Source: Lithobates sylvaticus
Taxonomy: Eukaryota > Chordata > Amphibia > Anura > Ranidae
Reading direction: 5' to 3'
Assembly: GCA_028564925.1 (NCBI GenBank)
Contig: CM053028.1
Location: 627,511,380-627,575,379 of the forward strand
Length of the DNA: 64,000 nt
The translations under genes and the position numbers were made by a program. The notes beneath the pieces are model-generated. The model worked only from the letters and a program-made list of their open reading frames with translations. It did no database searches and had not been told where the DNA came from. Each line of letters starts with the position of its first letter. The first letter of the stretch is position 1. Shown one piece after another: positions 1 to 10,681 of this stretch.

Positions 1-220
1 AGAACAGCACTGCCAACAGGATTCCTAATGAGACAAGAACCCTAAAATTCATCATCGTGGAAGGTGAGTTTGGACACTTTCGAGCACATTTCTCCCTTTG
101 AATCCTACAGAAATGATCCCTGAAAGTATAGTCCTACCTTGACAAGGCAAAGATTTCAGCAACATCTTAATCACTATTCCTTCAACAAATGGTGAACATG
201 TTTGTCAACCTCCAATGTAA

Positions 221-243
221 ACTACTTGTAGAAATCAAGTAGT
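221..243. repeat. Monomer hairpin: 8-bp perfect inverted repeat
   Basis: ACTACTTG (221-228) and CAAGTAGT (236-243) are exact reverse complements around a 7-nt loop TAGAAAT. The element appears in every monomer that I read across all four blocks, including the diverged block 4; one copy near 48575 has a changed base in the loop-proximal stem. It could be a protein-binding dyad or an RNA stem. No function is shown. Confidence 0.8.
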
Positions 244-309
244 AATAATTAAGATGCCTGTTTGCCAACATCCTATTCTAAAGAAAAATCATTTTGCAAT
301 TCTTTACTC

Positions 310-666
310 TCAAATCGTAACATTTCTTGATGCCTTATATTGGCTATCTAGATTCATTTGGATGTCCTTTTGGTAACCCGAGCAACGTTTTAAAAGCACC
401 TCACAGTCTTGTTCAGCGCAGTAACAGGCGAGACTACAATGCAGATGGAGTAATTTTGTTTTCACCTCTTTAAAAACAGAATGGTCTGGCATGTTACCTT
501 TGCTTCCGAAAGAATGGTTTGTCAGTGAGAACAGTCTTTTCTTTGTCTTTCTAACATATAAAGCCCCAGAATCTTTCCTTGGGTTCCATGAGCGTTGTTT
601 CCATTTTGCATTTCCTCCAAGCGCAGAAATCAAAGGAAAAACATTGGCAGTGACTGCCCATCGCAC
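310..666 (-). other. Recurrent 118-codon minus-strand frame (60-codon core in every copy), probably non-coding
   Basis: Representative of a frame found in nearly every monomer. The last 60 codons (MPDHSVFKEVK... ending NVTI, stop at 312-310) are open and almost unchanged in all copies, with five cysteines. The upstream 58 codons are open only where the monomer reads CATATAAAGCC; in the CATATTAAGCC subtype a TAA interrupts it. Block-4 copies differ in the 60-codon core by L to I, H to R, R to C, M to K and L to Q. All five changes replace an amino acid, which is not what purifying selection would give. There is no signal peptide and I recognise no family. I treat it as an open frame kept by satellite homogenisation rather than a gene. 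Confidence 0.3.
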
Positions 667-957
667 TGCTAATAATCTTCCCTAATAGAAATATCATGTC
701 ATTTTTTTTCTTTTCCATCTAGCATTTAGTAAAAAGAGGCATAGTTTACAAATGAGACCAAAACACAAAATTGGAAACTCAGCTTTTTTTGAAACAAAAG
801 AAGACTCTAAGCACTCAAAACAACCACTCTGAATGAGCTCCCTCCTGCCATCTTCCCATCTAGAAAGATGACCAAGTCATCAAATGGTGGCAGCACCTGC
901 ATAGAACAGCACTGCCAACAGGATTCCTAATGAGACAAGAACCCTAAAATTCATCAT
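551..957 (-). other. Candidate two-exon small secreted peptide frame in each satellite monomer (speculative)
   Basis: Representative copy. On the minus strand ATG-ATG at 957-952 opens MMNFRVLVSLGILLAVLFYA, a textbook signal peptide (short polar start, then a long hydrophobic core). A possible donor (GCAG|GTGCTG, GT at 896-895) and acceptor (TTCTATTAG|GG, AG at 683-682) enclose 215 bp. Joining them keeps the frame and adds 43 residues with Cys at mature positions 12, 14, 20, 25 and 43 (core HCQCFSFDFCAWRKC), ending at TAG 553-551: 63 residues in all. The second frame is open in all subtypes. In the diverged block-4 copies all five Cys remain and the signal changes are F to L and I to L. Against it: the donor is weak, the pyrimidine tract is poor, there is no AATAAA just downstream, and two block-4 copies have lost the acceptor AG. 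I do not recognise the family. Function unknown. Confidence 0.25.
867..881. repeat. Monomer dyad GATGAC-CAA-GTCATC
   Basis: A perfect 6-bp dyad with a 3-bp spacer (half-sites TGAC/GTCA, as bZIP-type proteins favour). It is present in each monomer 30 bp from the LINE-A insertion point motif and unchanged in block 4. Representative position given. Confidence 0.75.
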
Positions 958-3900
958 CGTGGAAGGTGAGTTTGGACACTTTCGAGCACATTTCTCCCTT
1001 TGAATCCTACAGAAATGATCCCTGAAAGTATAGTCCTACCTTGACAAGGCAAAGATTTCAGCAACATCTTAATCACTATTCCTTCAACAAATGGTGAACA
1101 TGTTTGTCAACCTCCAATGTAAACTACTTGTAGAAATCAAGTAGTAATAATTAAGATGCCTGTTTGCCAACATCCTATTCTAAAGAAAAATCATTTTGCA
1201 ATTCTTTACTCTCAAATCGTAACATTTCTTGATGCCTTATATTGGCTATCTAGATTCATTTGGATGTCCTTTTGGTAACCCGAGCAACGTTTTAAAAGCA
1301 CCTCACAGTCTTGTTCAGCGCAGTAACAGGCGAGACTACAATGCAGATGGAGTAATTTTGTTTTCACCTCTTTAAAAACAGAATGGTCTGGCATGTTACC
1401 TTTGCTTCCGAAAGAATGGTTTGTCAGTGAGAACAGTCTTTTCTTTGTCTTTCTAACATATAAAGCCCCAGAATCTTTCCTTGGGTTCCATGAGCGTTGT
1501 TTCCATTTTGCATTTCCTCCAAGCACAGAAATCAAAGGAAAAACATTGGCAGTGACTGCCCATCGCACTGCTAATAATCTTCCCTAATAGAAATATCATG
1601 TCATTTTTTTTCTTTTCCATCTAGCATTTAGTAAAAAGAGGCATAGTTTACAAATGAGACCAAAACACAAAATTGGAAACTCAGCTTTTTTTGAAACAAA
1701 AGAAGACTCTAAGCACTCAAAACAACCACTCTGAATGAGCTCCCTCCTGCCATCTTCCCATCTAGAAAGATGACCAAGTCATCAAATGGTGGCAGCACCT
1801 GCATAGAACAGCACTGCCAACAGGATTCCTAATGAGACAAGAACCCTAAAATTCATCATCGTGGAAGGTGAGTTTGGACACTTTCGAGCACATTTCTCCC
1901 TTTGAATCCTACAGAAATGATCCCTGAAAGTATAGTCCTACCTTGACAAGGCAAAGATTTCAGCAACATCTTAATCACTATTCCTTCAACAAATGGTGAA
2001 CATGTTTGTCAACCTCCAATGTAAACTACTTGTAGAAATCAAGTAGTAATAATTAAGATGCCTGTTTGCCAACATCCTATTCTAAAGAAAAATCATTTTG
2101 CAATTCTTTACTCTCAAATCGTAACATTTCTTGATGCCTTATATTGGCTATCTAGATTCATTTGGATGTCCTTTTGGTAACCCGAGCAACGTTTTAAAAG
2201 CACCTCACAGTCTTGTTCAGCGCAGTAACAGGCGAGACTACAATGCAGATGGAGTAATTTTGTTTTCACCTCTTTAAAAACAGAATGGTCTGGCATGTTA
2301 CCTTTGCTTCCGAAAGAATGGTTTGTCAGTGAGAACAGTCTTTTCTTTGTCTTTCTAACATATTAAGCCCCAGAATCTTTCCTTGGGTTCCATGAGCGTT
2401 GTTTCCATTTTGCATTTCCTCCAAGCACAGAAATCAAAAGAAAAACATTGGCAGTGACTGCCCATCGCACTGCTATTAATCTTCCCTAATGGAAATACCA
2501 TGTCATTTTTTTTCTTCTCCATCTAGCATTTAGTAAAAAGAGGCATAGTTTACAAATGAGACCAAAACACAAAATTGGAAACTCAGCTTTTTTTGAAACA
2601 AAAGAAGACTCTAAGCACTCAAAACAACCACTCTGAATGAGCTCCCTCCTGCCATCTTCCCATCTAGAAAGATGACCAAGTCATCAAATGGTGGCAGCAC
2701 CTGCATAGAACAGCACTGCCAACAGGATTCCTAATGAGACAAGAACCCTAAAATTCATCATCGTGGAAGGTGAGTTTGGACACTTTCGAGCACATTTCTC
2801 CCTTTGAATCCTACAGAAATGATCCCTGAAAGTATAGTCCTACCTTGACAAGGCAAAGATTTCAGCAACATCTTAATCACTATTCCTTCAACAAATGGTG
2901 AACATGTTTGTCAACCTCCAATGTAAACTACTTGTAGAAATCAAGTAGTAATAATTAAGATGCCTGTTTGCCAACATCCTATTCTAAAGAAAAATCATTT
3001 TGCAATTCTTTACTCTCAAATCGTAACATTTCTTGATGCCTTATATTGGCTATCTAGATTCATTTGGATGTCCTTTTGGTAACCCGAGCAACGTTTTAAA
3101 AGCACCTCACAGTCTTGTTCAGCGCAGTAACAGGCGAGACTACAATGCAGATGGAGTAATTTTGTTTTCACCTCTTTAAAAACAGAATGGTCTGGCATGT
3201 TACCTTTGCTTCCGAAAGAATGGTTTGTCAGTGAGAACAGTCTTTTCTTTGTCTTTCTAACATATTAAGCCCCAGAATCTTTCCTTGGGTTCCATGAGCG
3301 TTGTTTCCATTTTGCATTTCCTCCAAGCACAGAAATCAAAGGAAAAACATTGGCAGTGACTGCCCATCACACTGCTATTAATCTTCCCTAATGGAAATAC
3401 CATGTCATTTTTTTTCTTCTCCATCTAGCATTTAGTAAAAAGAGGCATAGTTTACAAATGAGACCAAAACACAAAATTGGAAACTCAGCTTTTTTTGAAA
3501 CAAAAGAAGACTCTAAGCACTCAAAACAACCACTCTGAATGAGCTCCCTCCTGCCATCTTCCCATCTAGAAAGATGACCAAGTCATCAAATGGTGGCAGC
3601 ACCTGCATAGAACAGCACTGCCAACAGGATTCCTAATGAGACAAGAACCCTAAAATTCATCATCGTGGAAGGTGAGTTTGGACACTTTCGAGCACATTTC
3701 TCCCTTTGAATCCTACAGAAATGATCCCTGAAAGTATAGTCCTACCTTGACAAGGCAAAGATTTCAGCAACATCTTAATCACTATTCCTTCAACAAATGG
3801 TGAACATGTTTGTCAACCTCCAATGTAAACTACTTGTAGAAATCAAGTAGTAATAATTAAGATGCCTGTTTGCCAACATCCTATTCTAAAGAAAAATCAT

Positions 3901-6900
3901 TTTGCAATTCTTTACTCTCAAATCGTAACATTTCTTGATGCCTTATATTGGCTATCTAGATTCATTTGGATGTCCTTTTGGTAACCCGAGCAACGTTTTA
4001 AAAGCACCTCACAGTCTTGTTCAGCGCAGTAACAGGCGAGACTACAATGCAGATGGAGTAATTTTGTTTTCACCTCTTTAAAAACAGAATGGTCTGGCAT
4101 GTTACCTTTGCTTCCGAAAGAATGGTTTGTCAGTGAGAACAGTCTTTTCTTTGTCTTTCTAACATATTAAGCCCCAGAATCTTTCCTTGGGTTCCATGAG
4201 CGTTGTTTCCATTTTGCATTTCCTCCAAGCACAGAAATCAAAGGAAAAACATTGGCAGTGACTGCCCATCGCACTGCTAATAATCTTCCCTAATAGAAAT
4301 ATCATGTCATTTTTTTTCTTTTCCATCTAGCATTTAGTAAAAAGAGGCATAGTTTACAAATGAGACCAAAACACAAAATTGGAAACTCAGCTTTTTTTGA
4401 AACAAAAGAAGACTCTAAGCACTCAAAACAACCACTCTGAATGAGCTCCCTCCTGCCATCTTCCCATCTAGAAAGATGACCAAGTCATCAAATGGTGGCA
4501 GCACCTGCATAGAACAGCACTGCCAACAGGATTCCTAATGAGACAAGAACCCTAAAATTCATCATCGTGGAAGGTGAGTTTGGACACTTTCGAGCACATT
4601 TCTCCCTTTGAATCCTACAGAAATGATCCCTGAAAGTATAGTCCTACCTTGACAAGGCAAAGATTTCAGCAACATCTTAATCACTATTCCTTCAACAAAT
4701 GGTGAACATGTTTGTCAACCTCCAATGTAAACTACTTGTAGAAATCAAGTAGTAATAATTAAGATGCCTGTTTGCCAACATCCTATTCTAAAGAAAAATC
4801 ATTTTGCAATTCTTTACTCTCAAATCGTAACATTTCTTGATGCCTTATATTGGCTATCTAGATTCATTTGGATGTCCTTTTGGTAACCCGAGCAACGTTT
4901 TAAAAGCACCTCACAGTCTTGTTCAGCGCAGTAACAGGCGAGACTACAATGCAGATGGAGTAATTTTGTTTTCACCTCTTTAAAAACAGAATGGTCTGGC
5001 ATGTTACCTTTGCTTCCGAAAGAATGGTTTGTCAGTGAGAACAGTCTTTTCTTTGTCTTTCTAACATATTAAGCCCCAGAATCTTTCCTTGGGTTCCATG
5101 AGCGTTGTTTCCATTTTGCATTTCCTCCAAGCACAGAAATCAAAAGAAAAACATTGGCAGTGACTGCCCATCGCACTGCTATTAATCTTCCCTAATGGAA
5201 ATACCATGTCATTTTTTTTCTTCTCCATCTAGCATTTAGTAAAAAGAGGCATAGTTTACAAATGAGACCAAAACACAAAATTGGAAACTCAGCTTTTTTT
5301 GAAACAAAAGAAGACTCTAAGCACTCAAAACAACCACTCTGAATGAGCTCCCTCCTGCCATCTTCCCATCTAGAAAGATGACCAAGTCATCAAATGGTGG
5401 CAGCACCTGCATAGAACAGCACTGCCAACAGGATTCCTAATGAGACAAGAACCCTAAAATTCATCATCGTGGAAGGTGAGTTTGGACACTTTCGAGCACA
5501 TTTCTCCCTTTGAATCCTACAGAAATGATCCCTGAAAGTATAGTCCTACCTTGACAAGGCAAAGATTTCAGCAACATCTTAATCACTATTCCTTCAACAA
5601 ATGGTGAACATGTTTGTCAACCTCCAATGTAAACTACTTGTAGAAATCAAGTAGTAATAATTAAGATGCCTGTTTGCCAACATCCTATTCTAAAGAAAAA
5701 TCATTTTGCAATTCTTTACTCTCAAATCGTAACATTTCTTGATGCCTTATATTGGCTATCTAGATTCATTTGGATGTCCTTTTGGTAACCCGAGCAACGT
5801 TTTAAAAGCACCTCACAGTCTTGTTCAGCGCAGTAACAGGCGAGACTACAATGCAGATGGAGTAATTTTGTTTTCACCTCTTTAAAAACAGAATGGTCTG
5901 GCATGTTACCTTTGCTTCCGAAAGAATGGTTTGTCAGTGAGAACAGTCTTTTCTTTGTCTTTCTAACATATAAAGCCCCAGAATCTTTCCTTGGGTTCCA
6001 TGAGCGTTGTTTCCATTTTGCATTTCCTCCAAGCGCAGAAATCAAAGGAAAAACATTGGCAGTGACTGCCCATCGCACTGCTAATAATCTTCCCTAATAG
6101 AAATATCATGTCATTTTTTTTCTTTTCCATCTAGCATTTAGTAAAAAGAGGCATAGTTTACAAATGAGACCAAAACACAAAATTGGAAACTCAGCTTTTT
6201 TTGAAACAAAAGAAGACTCTAAGCACTCAAAACAACCACTCTGAATGAGCTCCCTCCTGCCATCTTCCCATCTAGAAAGATGACCAAGTCATCAAATGGT
6301 GGCAGCACCTGCATAGAACAGCACTGCCAACAGGATTCCTAATGAGACAAGAACCCTAAAATTCATCATCGTGGAAGGTGAGTTTGGACACTTTCGAGCA
6401 CATTTCTCCCTTTGAATCCTACAGAAATGATCCCTGAAAGTATAGTCCTACCTTGACAAGGCAAAGATTTCAGCAACATCTTAATCACTATTCCTTCAAC
6501 AAATGGTGAACATGTTTGTCAACCTCCAATGTAAACTACTTGTAGAAATCAAGTAGTAATAATTAAGATGCCTGTTTGCCAACATCCTATTCTAAAGAAA
6601 AATCATTTTGCAATTCTTTACTCTCAAATCGTAACATTTCTTGATGCCTTATATTGGCTATCTAGATTCATTTGGATGTCCTTTTGGTAACCCGAGCAAC
6701 GTTTTAAAAGCACCTCACAGTCTTGTTCAGCGCAGTAACAGGCGAGACTACAATGCAGATGGAGTAATTTTGTTTTCACCTCTTTAAAAACAGAATGGTC
6801 TGGCATGTTACCTTTGCTTCCGAAAGAATGGTTTGTCAGTGAGAACAGTCTTTTCTTTGTCTTTCTAACATATTAAGCCCCAGAATCTTTCCTTGGGTTC

Positions 6901-9060
6901 CATGAGCGTTGTTTCCATTTTGCATTTCCTCCAAGCGCAGAAATCAAAGGAAAAACATTGGCAGTGACTGCCCATCACACTTCTATTAATCTTCCCTAAT
7001 GGAAATACCATGTCATTTTTTTTCTTCTCCATCTAGCATTTAGTAAAAAGAGGCATAGTTTACAAATGAGACCAAAACACAAAATTGGAAACTCAGCTTT
7101 TTTTGAAACAAAAGAAGACTCTAAGCACTCAAAACAACCACTCTGAATGAGCTCCCTCCTGCCATCTTCCCATCTAGAAAGATGACCAAGTCATCAAATG
7201 GTGGCAGCACCTGCATAGAACAGCACTGCCAACAGGATTCCTAATGAGACAAGAACCCTAAAATTCATCATCGTGGAAGGTGAGTTTGGACACTTTCGAG
7301 CACATTTCTCCCTTTGAATCCTACAGAAATGATCCCTGAAAGTATAGTCCTACCTTGACAAGGCAAAGATTTCAGCAACATCTTAATCACTATTCCTTCA
7401 ACAAATGGTGAACATGTTTGTCAACCTCCAATGTAAACTACTTGTAGAAATCAAGTAGTAATAATTAAGATGCCTGTTTGCCAACATCCTATTCTAAAGA
7501 AAAATCATTTTGCAATTCTTTACTCTCAAATCGTAACATTTCTTGATGCCTTATATTGGCTATCTAGATTCATTTGGATGTCCTTTTGGTAACCCGAGCA
7601 ACGTTTTAAAAGCACCTCACAGTCTTGTTCAGCGCAGTAACAGGCGAGACTACAATGCAGATGGAGTAATTTTGTTTTCACCTCTTTAAAAACAGAATGG
7701 TCTGGCATGTTACCTTTGCTTCCGAAAGAATGGTTTGTCAGTGAGAACAGTCTTTTCTTTGTCTTTCTAACATATTAAGCCCCAGAATCTTTCCTTGGGT
7801 TCCATGAGCGTTGTTTCCATTTTGCATTTCCTCCAAGCACAGAAATCAAAAGAAAAACATTGGCAGTGACTGCCCATCGCACTGCTATTAATCTTCCCTA
7901 ATGGAAATACCATGTCATTTTTTTTCTTCTCCATCTAGCATTTAGTAAAAAGAGGCATAGTTTACAAATGAGACCAAAACACAAAATTGGAAACTCAGCT
8001 TTTTTTGAAACAAAAGAAGACTCTAAGCACTCAAAACAACCACTCTGAATGAGCTCCCTCCTGCCATCTTCCCATCTAGAAAGATGACCAAGTCATCAAA
8101 TGGTGGCAGCACCTGCATAGAACAGCACTGCCAACAGGATTCCTAATGAGACAAGAACCCTAAAATTCATCATCGTGGAAGGTGAGTTTGGACACTTTCG
8201 AGCACATTTCTCCCTTTGAATCCTACAGAAATGATCCCTGAAAGTATAGTCCTACCTTGACAAGGCAAAGATTTCAGCAACATCTTAATCACTATTCCTT
8301 CAACAAATGGTGAACATGTTTGTCAACCTCCAATGTAAACTACTTGTAGAAATCAAGTAGTAATAATTAAGATGCCTGTTTGCCAACATCCTATTCTAAA
8401 GAAAAATCATTTTGCAATTCTTTACTCTCAAATCGTAACATTTCTTGATGCCTTATATTGGCTATCTAGATTCATTTGGATGTCCTTTTGGTAACCCGAG
8501 CAACGTTTTAAAAGCACCTCACAGTCTTGTTCAGCGCAGTAACAGGCGAGACTACAATGCAGATGGAGTAATTTTGTTTTCACCTCTTTAAAAACAGAAT
8601 GGTCTGGCATGTTACCTTTGCTTCCGAAAGAATGGTTTGTCAGTGAGAACAGTCTTTTCTTTGTCTTTCTAACATATAAAGCCCCAGAATCTTTCCTTGG
8701 GTTCCATGAGCGTTGTTTCCATTTTGCATTTCCTCCAAGCGCAGAAATCAAAGGAAAAACATTGGCAGTGACTGCCCATCGCACTGCTAATAATCTTCCC
8801 TAATAGAAATATCATGTCATTTTTTTTCTTTTCCATCTAGCATTAAGTAAAAAGAGGCAGAGTTTACAAATGAGACCAAAACACAAAATTGGAAACTCAG
8901 CTTTTTTTGAAACAAAAGAAGACTCTAAGCACTCAAAACAACCACTCTGAATGAGCTCCCTCCTGCCATCTTCCCATCTAGAAAGATGACCAAGTCATCA
9001 AATGGTGGCAGCACGAGGCGCATGCACGGCTTCCTGACATGGCGGACGTCTGCTGAGTGA

Positions 9061-9972
9061 GCTCCGGGACCTACACAAGGGTTGTTAACCCCAGACATCC
9101 TGGATGCCAAACTTGACGCTAAGCTGCAAATTTTGCTCCAGCAGATTACCAGGAACATTGTGGCAGAGGTGAGCAAGATTTCTACAGAACTGAGGGGGGA
9201 AATTGATCAGATTGGTGAGCGCACTGATGCTTTAGAGTATAAGTTTGACGATCTGGTGAACTATGTGCAAACGATAGAAGAAGAGAACCACCATCTCAAA
9301 CAATCCATGACCCAATTGCAACTACAACAAGAAGACCTTGAGAACCGCGAAAGACGCCAGAACCTTAGGTTCCGTGGTATCCCTGAAACGGTTGGTGACT
9401 CCTCATTACGTTCCTATCTCCTGGGTCTCTTTAATACCCTTGCTCCAGCAGTTGTGGATGTGGACTGGCGCCTTGATAGGGCACACCGCTCCCTGGGCCC
9501 AAAACCTCCGGCTGGAGCTAGGCCCAGGGATGTCATCGTACGTTTCCATTACTACGACAGCAAGGAGGCCCTGAGTTTGGCTGCACGTAACAAATCGCAA
9601 ATATCCTACAAGGGGGCCAAGCTGCAGATTTTCAGTGACCTCTCGCCTATAACCCTAACCAAGAGAAGAAATCTGCGCCCCATCACAGCCCATCTCCAAC
9701 AACACCGGGTACCATACTACTGGGGTTTCCCCTTCCGCCTTGTTGTCTCCAAGGATGGTATCCAGCACAGCATGCGAGATCTCCAAGAAGGTGATGCTTT
9801 CATCAAAAGTCTTGCACTCCCTCCACTACCTGATGAGGAACCCCAACCTACTCAAGTACCAACTCGCCCTTTCCCTACCACGCCAAGTCGCACCTGGACC
9901 CCGGTCCGAAATCAACCCAAGAAGCACCTTTCTACTCCTCAGCGCCCTCGGTCCTCCAAGCAACCTCCTTGA
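9061..9972 (+). pseudogene. LINE-A ORF1 (L1 ORF1p-like RNA-binding protein), no ATG start
   Basis: The frame is open from just after an in-frame TGA at 9058-9060 to TGA at 9970-9972, about 300 codons. There is no ATG before codon 75 of the recognisable protein (counting from a TTG at 9082), so the authentic start is lost or lies upstream of the truncation. Order: a coiled-coil region rich in E, L and Q (about residues 10-95); the L1 RRM-like domain starting at LENRERRQNLRFRGIPE; then a C-terminal domain ending near residue 240; and a Pro/Thr/Arg-rich tail. In L1 elements this protein trimerises, coats the element RNA and acts as a nucleic-acid chaperone. The frame has no internal stop, unlike ORF2 of the same copy. 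Confidence 0.85.
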
Positions 9973-10681
9973 TGACACGCATCTTGTAAGATGTCCAGCT
10001 TCTCCCTTACCTCCTAAAAGTCCATGATGATCACTTATATTGTGTCCTGGACTTCAGGTTTGTTTACATGTCTCACCATGAGGCAATGGATTTTATTTTT
10101 GCTTCATTCCCCATGCCTCTCAGCAGGTGAGACATTTGTTTTTCGCACTCCCATGTGGTGAAACATGTTTTGTGCCTTGATATTTTGCACCGTTTTCATT
10201 TTAGATGTTTGCACTTTTTCTTTTATGCCTTTTTTTCTGCCATAAGGAGAGCGGTCGGTTTTCCTGCTCTCTCTCCAGTACCCCTAGTTAGTGGTTGTCA
10301 TGCGTCCCCTCCTGGCCCGTGACGGTGTCTCGGGCCTCCTGAGACATGAATTTGTCCCAGGCTTTATGCTAATGTTTTTTTCTTTTTTGTTCTTGTTTTT
10401 CATTTATTTTTCCGTTCTTACTGAAACCACAAGCAAGTGGTTGAAATGTTCTATTTTATGGGTTACAAGTCAACACAGCCCTCCAAGGTCTACTCACCCC
10501 CCCCCCTTTATCACAGGTCTGTGTCAGCTTACGAGGAAAACTATTTCCTGATCATGTTTTTTGGTTTTAACTACCTCTGGTATTTCTATGTTTGTTCTTT
10601 GCAACTTACTCATAGAGTCGGAAACAATGTATGTAATTTTATAGGTCTTAAACAACTTGTGCCTCATTACCCGCAATATCC
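9973..10681 (+). other. LINE-A ORF1-ORF2 spacer
   Basis: 709 bp of T-rich non-coding sequence, including a C-run at 10497-10507 and several T-tracts. Long spacers of this kind are seen in L1/Tx1-type elements. I see no gene in it; the short open frames here are unrelated to L1 proteins. Confidence 0.7.

Larger units (their letters stand above)
1..9014. repeat. Satellite block 1, 902-bp monomer, 10 copies
   Basis: Ten head-to-tail copies of a 902-bp unit with exact spacing: the same landmark (TCAAATCGTAAC) recurs at about 310, 1212, 2114 and so on to 8428. Copies differ at few sites. Three bases mark this block in all ten units: A at unit position 306 (TTTACTCTC), A at 496 (ATGTTACC) and A at 906 (ATAGAACAGC); later blocks almost always have T, T and G. 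Two subtypes alternate irregularly. One has CATATAAAGCC, CTAATAATC and TTTTCC; the other has CATATTAAGCC, CTATTAATC and TTCTCC. The unit at 3918 is a chimera of both, so exchange or gene conversion has shuffled them. The AT-rich unit has no similarity that I recognise to rRNA, snRNA, tRNA or histone genes. The block ends at LINE-A. Confidence 0.97.

Noticed and set aside
551-681. Endothelin-like or chemokine-like identity for the Cys-rich frame
   Set aside because: The CxC start is similar, but the later Cys spacing (x5, x4, then 17) fits neither family, so no family was assigned.
491-685. 64-codon plus-strand frame (MLPLLPKEWF...) in many monomers
   Set aside because: It is the antisense of the minus-strand frames, is closed by TAA in one subtype and has no recognisable domain or start context.
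1-902. CENP-B box in the satellite monomer
   Set aside because: TTCGAGCAC and CTCGGGTTAC look suggestive, but the spacing and core bases of the 17-bp box are not met on either strand.
1-9014. CRISPR-like regular repeats
   Set aside because: The 902-bp unit is contiguous with no spacers, and the surrounding elements are eukaryotic LINEs and a hAT.
9082-9084. TTG as the real start of LINE-A ORF1
   Set aside because: Nuclear genes rarely use TTG, and an in-frame TGA lies just upstream. A lost ATG or 5' truncation is more likely.
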